Shown here one piece after another: positions 58,617-64,000 of a stretch of 64,000 nt of DNA (its first letter is position 1; the number at the start of each line of letters is the position of its first letter). Location of the stretch: NCBI RefSeq assembly GCF_005780165.1, contig NZ_VAUV01000012.1, forward strand, positions 62,001-126,000, in the 5' to 3' direction. The DNA is from Phragmitibacter flavus (lineage in GTDB: Bacteria; Verrucomicrobiota; Verrucomicrobiia; Verrucomicrobiales; Verrucomicrobiaceae). The notes below the pieces were generated by a model. It did no database searches, had not been told where the DNA came from, and saw only the letters and a list, made by a program, of their open reading frames with translations. The position numbers were made by a program, and so were the translations under genes.

Positions 58617-61037
58617 TTATTGTGGACTGCTGAGGCTGCGGGCTTTGTCGATGAGTTGCAGGAACTCGCCGCGGTAGCCGAGGGGGTCTGGGCCTTTGCC
58701 TTGGATAGCGAGGACGCGGACCTGGTCCCAGGTGATTTCGGGGGCGTATTGGGAGTTGCGCAGGAGGAGACCGAAACCGGCGACGGCGGTGGCGAATTGG
58801 AAGTCGGGTGGCGAGTTTTTGAGGTTGGTGTTTTTGTCGATGACGGGGATTTCGATGAGCTTGCTGACGTCGCCTTCGGGTTGTTTGTAGCGGAGTTTGA
58901 CGGTCATGGTTTCGGGGCTGGCAGGGGCGGCGGCGGTTGCAGCGGCGGCGGGTTCTGCGGGTTTTGGGGTGGTGGTGTATTTGAGGTTGTCGACAAGAGG
59001 TTGGCCGTTGGGATGTTGGAGGTTGGCGGGGACGATTTCGTAGAGGGCGGTGACGGTGTGGCCTGCGCCGATTTCTCCGGCATCTTTTTTGTCGTTGTTG
59101 AAATCCTCTTTGGCGAGGGTGCGATTTTCGTAGCCGATGAGGCGGTAGGAGGCGACCTGAGCGGGGTTGAACTCGACCTGGATTTTGACGTCTTTGGCGA
59201 TGGTCATGAGGGTGCCGTCGATTTGATCAACGAGGACTTTGCGGGCTTCGCTGAGGCTGTCGATATAAGCGTGGTTGCCGTTGCCTTTGGTGGCGAGGGT
59301 TTCCATGGTGCGGTCGTTGAGATTGCCGGTGCCGAAGCCGAGAACGCTGAGGAATATTTTGGATTTTGCCTGGTCGGTGATGAGGGTTTGCAGTTCGCCG
59401 GGCGAACTGATGCCGACGTTGAAGTCGCCATCGGAGCAGAGGATGACGCGGTTGATGCCGTCTTTGACGAAGTGGGTGCGGGCCTGGTCGTAGGCGGCGC
59501 GGATGCCGCCGGCGCCGTTGGTGGAACCTCCGGCACCGAGGGCATTGACGGCGTCAATGATTTTGGGTTTGTCGTTGTTGGTGGCGGGGGTGCTTTCGAG
59601 GGCCACCTGGCTGCTGCCGGAGTAGGTGACGATGGCAACGCGGTCGGTGTCGCGTAGTTGTTCGGTGAGCAGTTGGAGGGATTGTTTGACGAGGGGGAGT
59701 TTGCGGGGGTTGTTCATGCTGCCGCTGACGTCGATGAGGAAGACGAGGTTGGCGGCTTTGCGGTCGTTTTGGACTTCGTAACCTTTGATGGCGATGCGGG
59801 CGAGACGATGGAGGGGTTGCCAGGGGGCTTCGGCGATGTCGGTGCTGACGGCGAAGGGGTGTTCACCCGCGGGGGGTTCGTAGGCATAGGGGAAGTAGTT
59901 GATGAGTTCTTCGATGCGGATGGCGTTGGCGGGAGGGCGTTGGCCGTCGTTGAGGAAGCGGCGGATGTTCGCGTAGCTGGCGCCGTCGGTGTGGACGGAG
60001 AAGGTGCTGAGGGGATGTTGAGTGGTGGGTTGGAAGGGGTTTTCGGCGATGGGTTGGTAGTTTTCGGTGTTGGGTGTGATGGCGCGGTAGGATGCCATGG
60101 CAGCTTCGTCGTTTCCATTGAAAGGGGGCGATTGGATGGCGGTGGCTGGGCCGGGTGGCTTGGTGGTAGAAGGCAGGGTGGTGCTTGAAATGGTGGTGCT
60201 GCCGCCGAGGCTGGACGCTTCGTTGGCATAGAGCGTAGGGACATTGATAGGGGCAGCAGCTGGGGGAGGCGGGTTGATGGTGTCGCCATAACGGCTGCTG
60301 CTGTGGTCGGTCGGAGGTTGTGATGGGTCAATCGACATGGTGCGGCGACGTGAATCATCGTCCTTACCGTCTGCCGGCATGGTGGTGACTAGAGTTGCTT
60401 TTTGTTTGGCGAATTCTTGATTGAGATTGTCTTTGAGCGCGTCCATTCGTTGTTTTGCGGCGTCGAGTTCTTTCTCGAGCACAGCAAGTGGTTGTGGTTC
60501 CGGGGCGGGAACAATGGCGATGCTGTTTGACTGGCTAGCATGGATTTCTTTCTTGGGGACCGGAAAAGATTTTTTACTGTCAAAGATGGAGGGTTGCTGA
60601 GTGTCCTGATCTGGGGTTGCAGAGGCTCCTCGCATTTGCACTTTTTCTGAGCTGACGTGATTGGCTGATGTGGTGAATGCCGAATCAAAGCTACCATAAC
60701 GGATGAGGAGGATGGCGAGGCAGGCGGCGAGGGCGGTGCTGCTGAGGAGGATGGGGTGACGCCAGAAATTTGGTTTCGATCGGATGATTTTTTCCTCAGC
60801 TTCAGCATTTGCTTCGGGGGCGGTGAAGGATTCGACGAGGTGGTCGCGCTGTTCGGGGGTGAAGGTGGCGGTGGGGGCGTCGGCTTTGGTGATGTGGGTG
60901 TCGACGAGGGTGCAGAAGTTTTGCATTTCCTGCACCTGGGCGCGCAGGGTGGGATCGGTTTGAAGCTGGGCTTCAAAGGCGCGGCGTTCGTCTTCAGGAA
61001 GTTCGTTGAGGACGTAGGCGGTGATTTGTTCGTTCAT
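58617..61037 (-). CDS. YfbK-like vWA protein with anti-sigma-like N-terminus
   Basis: From MNEQITAYVLNELPEDERRA the protein has 806 residues. The N-terminus (1-50) resembles RskA-type anti-sigma domains but lacks zinc-binding Cys. A membrane helix at about 120-138 (LLSSTALAACLAILLIRYG) and a long Ser/Thr/Pro spacer with a coiled coil lead to the vWA region: TFSVHTDGASYANIRRFLND, ELINYFPYAYEPP, MIDAS LIDVSGSMNN, and a DUF3520-like end (VAGFGLLLRNSQY). Its gene follows an ECF sigma gene by 47 bp, so it may sense the envelope and sequester that sigma factor; this is inference. Confidence 0.9.
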   Translation of the reverse strand: MNEQITAYVLNELPEDERRAFEAQLQTDPTLRAQVQEMQNFCTLVDTHITKADAPTATFTPEQRDHLVESFTAPEANAEAEEKIIRSKPNFWRHPILLSSTALAACLAILLIRYGSFDSAFTTSANHVSSEKVQMRGASATPDQDTQQPSIFDSKKSFPVPKKEIHASQSNSIAIVPAPEPQPLAVLEKELDAAKQRMDALKDNLNQEFAKQKATLVTTMPADGKDDDSRRRTMSIDPSQPPTDHSSSRYGDTINPPPPAAAPINVPTLYANEASSLGGSTTISSTTLPSTTKPPGPATAIQSPPFNGNDEAAMASYRAITPNTENYQPIAENPFQPTTQHPLSTFSVHTDGASYANIRRFLNDGQRPPANAIRIEELINYFPYAYEPPAGEHPFAVSTDIAEAPWQPLHRLARIAIKGYEVQNDRKAANLVFLIDVSGSMNNPRKLPLVKQSLQLLTEQLRDTDRVAIVTYSGSSQVALESTPATNNDKPKIIDAVNALGAGGSTNGAGGIRAAYDQARTHFVKDGINRVILCSDGDFNVGISSPGELQTLITDQAKSKIFLSVLGFGTGNLNDRTMETLATKGNGNHAYIDSLSEARKVLVDQIDGTLMTIAKDVKIQVEFNPAQVASYRLIGYENRTLAKEDFNNDKKDAGEIGAGHTVTALYEIVPANLQHPNGQPLVDNLKYTTTPKPAEPAAAATAAAPASPETMTVKLRYKQPEGDVSKLIEIPVIDKNTNLKNSPPDFQFATAVAGFGLLLRNSQYAPEITWDQVRVLAIQGKGPDPLGYRGEFLQLIDKARSLSSPQ

Positions 61038-61084
61038 GGGAAAAAGGGATAAGGGGTAAGAGAAAAGGGAAAAGGGTGAGGGGG

Positions 61085-61624
61085 TCAGGCGTTGAGGGTT
61101 AGCCAGCGTTCGCGGAGGTTGGTGACGCCTAGATGGATGAGGGTGCCGACGTTGCCGATGCTGGTGTGCAGGACTTCGGAAATTTCTTTGTAGCTGAGGC
61201 CGGATTCGAATTTGAGGCGGACGGCTTCGCGTTGTTTTTCGGGGAGTTCGGACATCCAACGGGTGAGTTGTTGGCTGAGCTCCTGTTCCTCAATGGCTTC
61301 GGACGGGCCGGGTGAGGAGGAAGTTTGTTGGTCGATGGTGGCGGTTTCCATGGGGACAAGGCGTTGATGTTTTCGGAGGTGGTCGAGAGCGCGGTTTTTG
61401 CAGACGGTGAAGAGCCAGGGGGCGATGCGAGTGCGGTCGAGTGTGGTCAGGTTCCGGGAGAGTTTGATGAAGACGTCTTGGGCGATGTCGCGGGCCTGAT
61501 CGAGGTCATGCACGACGCTGAGGGCGTAGCGGATGACGGGTCTCTCGTAGCGCTCGAGCGTGGCGAGGAGGAATTGTTGATGGGGATCGGGTTCACGTTC
61601 GCGCATGGCTGGTTCGGTGGGCAT
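61085..61624 (-). CDS. ECF RNA polymerase sigma factor
   Basis: A 179-residue sigma-70 family protein from MPTEPAMREREPDPHQQ (a start at the second Met is also possible). Region 2 includes VVHDLDQARDIAQDVFIKL and APWLFTVCKNRALDHLRK; region 4 includes LPEKQREAVRLKFESGLSYK and EISEVLHTSIGNVGTLIHLG. It should direct RNA polymerase to a small regulon and be controlled by the fused anti-sigma-like/vWA membrane protein encoded next. No promoter for it could be assigned. Confidence 0.94.
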   Translation of the reverse strand: MPTEPAMREREPDPHQQFLLATLERYERPVIRYALSVVHDLDQARDIAQDVFIKLSRNLTTLDRTRIAPWLFTVCKNRALDHLRKHQRLVPMETATIDQQTSSSPGPSEAIEEQELSQQLTRWMSELPEKQREAVRLKFESGLSYKEISEVLHTSIGNVGTLIHLGVTNLRERWLTLNA

Positions 61625-61744
61625 GACGGGCGAGTTGGGGAGTTCTTGGAAAGTTTTTGAGATTTTTTTCGGTGGGGGGTGTGGTGTGACCCATCCTACT
61701 CCCCACACAAAGCGCCCGCTATTAGTTGTGGGTTCGAGTGGAGG

Positions 61745-62006
61745 TCTCGTCCTCGTCCTCGTTCTCCTACTCGTCCTCGATACTCAGCGGTGATTTGCCT
61801 GTTGAGTGATCGAGCTATGATGATCTCGCAGAAACGATCGTCCTGGATTGGTTGATCTCCGTTCCAGCGATGCGCCTTGATCGAGGACGAGTTCGAGTAG
61901 GAGGACGAGGACGATTTTCTGGGAAGGCGCGGGTGGGGAGTTTGCAACCGCGGGTGATTGAGGGGTTTTTTGTGGGGAGTAGGAGTAAGAGTAGGAGGAG
62001 GATTTT
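61745..62006. repeat. Inverted GAGGACGAG-type tracts
   Basis: A pyrimidine-rich tract (CTCGTCCTCGTCCTCGTTCT, from 61746) and a purine-rich tract (ATCGAGGACGAGTTCGAGTA, from 61880) are inverted near-copies about 100 bp apart. A third piece (TAGGAGTAAGAGTAGGAGGA) ends next to the PH-domain gene and resembles the tract at 931-969. The stretch 61625-62009 has no supported gene. Confidence 0.6.
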
Positions 62007-62009
62007 CTC

Positions 62010-62999
62010 TTAACGGCGAAGCTGGAGACTGCGGACGAGTTCCTTGATCTGATGGGGGTGTCGGACGTTGGTGAAGATGACTTCAGGGCCGCTGCTGGCG
62101 GAGGAGTCGAATTCGACGGTGCCGAGTCCAACGAGGGCTTTGTAGCCGCGTTGATGAACATCAATGGCACGGATGTCGCGGATGCGGACTTCTTTGGTGT
62201 TGCGTCCGATGATGCCGAACTCGATCTCGATGCGATAAGACGTGACGAAATAGGTGGTGGTGGTGCGTTCGAGGGTGATGAAGACGAGGAAGAGACCGGC
62301 GATGGAGCCGAGCAGCATGGCCCACTCCAAGCCGATCTGGGCGGCCAGGACATAAACGGTGGCGGCGGCGAAGAGGGTGAATCCGATCAGGGATTTGGGA
62401 AACGACAGCCAGCTGGGATGACCGATGTAGAGGATCTCTTCTTCGGCGCTGGAGGGAGGGTAGGATGACGAGGGATAGGCGAGTTCGTCTGCATTGATGT
62501 CTTCTTCGAACTGAGGAATGTCGGACTGGCCAAAAGGATTGAAGGGACGGAGGTCTTGGTTTTCGTCGTCTTCGTTGGGATCGGGATCGGGATCAGAATC
62601 GAGGTTGTCGTCCTCGTCGTCCAGGGGGTCGTCGACATCACCTTCAGTTTCGTGGTTGTCATCGAAGGAGGAAGTTTCGCGCGAGCGTGTTGGCGGAGGT
62701 GAGGGATGATGATGATGGGCGGCGGTGAGGGGGGTGTCGGCGCGGAATTCGTGGGAGTTGGAGTTGGGGGCGGTGAGTTCAGAGACGCTTGAGCGGGTGG
62801 TGCGGCTGGGGGCAAGGGTGGCGTCGCGATAGGGCAGGGAAAGCAGGTCGCCGAGGAGGTGGGCGAGGCCGGTTTCGTCGTCGCAGATCATGTCGCTGCG
62901 GCTGAGTTCGCCGCGTTGGAGAAAGTGGCGCAGTTCGTCCCGACTGTAGACATCCGAGAGGGTCGGATGGTCGGGGACGAAGTAGCGGGTGGCTTCCAT
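62010..62999 (-). CDS. Bacterial PH-domain (bPH2) membrane protein with acidic linker
   Basis: The 329 residues start with a small N-terminal domain (1-65, MEATRYFVPDHPTLSDVYSR). A disordered His/Ser/Pro region and a strongly acidic run (DDEDDNLDSDPDPDPNEDDE) follow. Then come two membrane helices (about 205-250) and a bacterial PH domain (TTYFVTSYRIEIEFGIIGRN, EVRIRDIRAIDVHQRGYKAL, GTVEFDSSASSGPEVIF). Known relatives have the same two-helix plus PH_2 layout; function unknown. Confidence 0.87.
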   Translation of the reverse strand: MEATRYFVPDHPTLSDVYSRDELRHFLQRGELSRSDMICDDETGLAHLLGDLLSLPYRDATLAPSRTTRSSVSELTAPNSNSHEFRADTPLTAAHHHHPSPPPTRSRETSSFDDNHETEGDVDDPLDDEDDNLDSDPDPDPNEDDENQDLRPFNPFGQSDIPQFEEDINADELAYPSSSYPPSSAEEEILYIGHPSWLSFPKSLIGFTLFAAATVYVLAAQIGLEWAMLLGSIAGLFLVFITLERTTTTYFVTSYRIEIEFGIIGRNTKEVRIRDIRAIDVHQRGYKALVGLGTVEFDSSASSGPEVIFTNVRHPHQIKELVRSLQLRR

Positions 63000-63029
63000 G
63001 TGGGTGGTCGCGGAGTTTGTTTTTTCTAA

Positions 63030-63527
63030 CTACTCGGTCTCGACGGGAACGGGGGGAAGGAGATCTTCGCGCAGGAGGAGGTCGGGAATGCTGAGCATGG
63101 GGAGCAGACTGGGCACGGTTTTGCAGAGGATGCCGATGTAGGGGGTGATGCGATCGACTTCGGCGAGGGCGTTGTGAACGAGACTGATGATGATGGAGGG
63201 CTCGAACTGATGATTGGCGAAGACCTGGGACTGGCGGAACATGACGGCACCGCGATCCCAGTCGATTTCGAAGCTGCCGAGGTTAAGTTCTCGGTTGACG
63301 CGCATGAGCAGTTCAGCGGTGCGGGATTTGTGGGTGTGGGGGACGGTGAGGGAAACGTTGGCGACGATGGAAAGGATTTGGGGTTCGTCGTAGCTTTGCA
63401 GGTGGAGGGCGATTTTGCTGTGGTAGGCTTCGAATTGGGATTCAACGACGGTCATGCCGGGGACTTCGGTGCAGGCCCAGCCTTGTTGTTTGAAGGCGTT
63501 GAGAACGGCGGCGTGGAGGCTGGGCAT
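63030..63527 (-). CDS. YbjN domain-containing protein
   Basis: From MPSLHAAVLNAFKQQGW the protein has 165 residues; a GTG start nine codons earlier is possible. VVESQFEAYHSKIALHLQSY, LLMRVNRELNLGSFEIDWDR and GAVMFRQSQVFANH fit the YbjN fold, related to type III secretion chaperones. The family lacks a settled biochemical role. No signal peptide. It is followed on the same strand by the PH-domain protein gene. Confidence 0.87.
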   Translation of the reverse strand: MPSLHAAVLNAFKQQGWACTEVPGMTVVESQFEAYHSKIALHLQSYDEPQILSIVANVSLTVPHTHKSRTAELLMRVNRELNLGSFEIDWDRGAVMFRQSQVFANHQFEPSIIISLVHNALAEVDRITPYIGILCKTVPSLLPMLSIPDLLLREDLLPPVPVETE

Positions 63528-63644
63528 GGGAGGAGAAGGACTTGAAGTGGCCACAAGTGAGTGGTGGTGGATTTTTTGGTGATGTTAACCAAAAGTTCCT
63601 GAAAGTCTTCTGACTTTTTGTGCTGAAGTGTGGTGGCTTCAGGG

Positions 63645-63721
63645 TGGTCGGGGCGGCCAGATTCGAACTGACGACTTCCTGCTCCCAAAGCAGGCGCTCT
63701 ACCAGGCTGAGCTACGCCCCG
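63645..63721 (-). tRNA. tRNA-Pro (anticodon UGG)
   Basis: On the minus strand the sequence folds as a full cloverleaf: acceptor CGGGGCG/CGCCCCG, D-arm with AGCTCAGCCTGGTAGAGC, anticodon arm CCTGC-TTTGGGA-GCAGG giving anticodon TGG, and T-arm with GTTCGAATC. The discriminator A is followed by an encoded CCA. It lies between the YbjN gene and a membrane protein gene. Confidence 0.95.
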
Positions 63722-63762
63722 AAAATCGGTGGGACGGGAGTATGCGGCAGATTAAGAGTTCG

Positions 63763-64000
63763 TCAATGTTTATGAAGGGTTTTTTGTGAATTCGAATCTT
63801 TGATAGAGACGGCGAGGAGGAAGATCCAGGCTGCGAGGACGAGGTGAAACCAGATAGGGATGGTGCCGCCGAACCAGCGTTGATCGGATTGCAGGATCAT
63901 GCGGAGGGTGTAACGAAGGATCATGCTGCTGGCGTAAAGAACGGCGAAGAGGCGCAGCCAATAGCGGGTGCGGGGGGAGGTGACAAAGAGGGCGCCTTGT
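63763..64000 (-). CDS. Hypothetical membrane protein (partial, N-terminus outside window)
   Basis: The frame enters from the right edge and ends at TGA 63763-63765, leaving about 78 residues. It has two hydrophobic helices, YWLRLFAVLYASSMILRYTL and IPIWFHLVLAAWIFLLAVSI, separated by a short polar loop (QSDQRWFGGT), and a polar tail. An overlapping frame rich in Arg, His and Pro is its shadow. No family can be named from the fragment. Confidence 0.65.
   Translation of the reverse strand, partial: QGALFVTSPRTRYWLRLFAVLYASSMILRYTLRMILQSDQRWFGGTIPIWFHLVLAAWIFLLAVSIKDSNSQKTLHKH

Overview
The window reads as chromosomal DNA of a Verrucomicrobiota bacterium, probably of the Verrucomicrobiales. Several things point there: a Minf_1886-family protein known mainly from Verrucomicrobia and Planctomycetes; two secreted sulfatases; an ECF sigma factor next to a YfbK-like vWA protein; a SecA with large insertions; ExbB/ExbD operons with a fused toroid protein; and many small intergenic hairpins and 'AACCACGAATGGACACGAAT'-type repeats. 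It is GC-rich and no phage, transposase or CRISPR array was seen. The taxonomic call is inference from gene content.

Left part (1-13.2 kb): a MacAB-like ABC exporter (permease cut by the left edge, ATPase, HlyD-type adaptor) follows two envelope proteins and an FmdB zinc ribbon on the minus strand. Then come an L,D-transpeptidase with a rhodanese, and an NtrC-type response regulator that has lost its sigma-54 contact loop. A structured, gene-free stretch (8.65-9.2 kb) precedes a GreA/Rnk-like protein. A second tripartite exporter (DevC-, DevA- and DevB-like order) follows.

13.4-21.3 kb: a six-gene minus-strand operon is the most interesting block. It holds a large TPR protein, a second repeat protein, ExbB/MotA, two ExbD proteins, and a protein whose TonB-type transmembrane helix (Ser-x3-His) is joined through a Gly-rich linker to a terpenoid-cyclase/prenyltransferase-like toroid. 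I infer a proton-motive-force-driven envelope machine whose effector is the toroid rather than a TonB C-terminal domain.

21.4-32.3 kb: gatC-gatA, a VOC protein, menA-menC (menaquinone), a MoeB-rhodanese fusion, a VapBC-type module, a TatD-like hydrolase, lpxI (lipid A), and two small envelope proteins (Skp-like, pseudopilin-like). 32.6-49.6 kb: secA, an AbrB/PIN toxin-antitoxin module, a two-domain M16 peptidase coupled to the Minf_1886 protein, an SGNH hydrolase, a PQQ-type propeller, glnS, an orphan 2-oxoacid dehydrogenase E2, a LysM protein with a dead L,D-transpeptidase-like domain, and accA.

49.6-64 kb: secreted and membrane proteins, including a right-handed beta-helix protein, two divergent sulfatases flanked by inverted repeat tracts, a DUF805 protein, the ECF sigma/vWA pair, a bacterial PH-domain protein, a YbjN protein, tRNA-Pro(UGG) with encoded CCA, and a membrane protein cut by the right edge.
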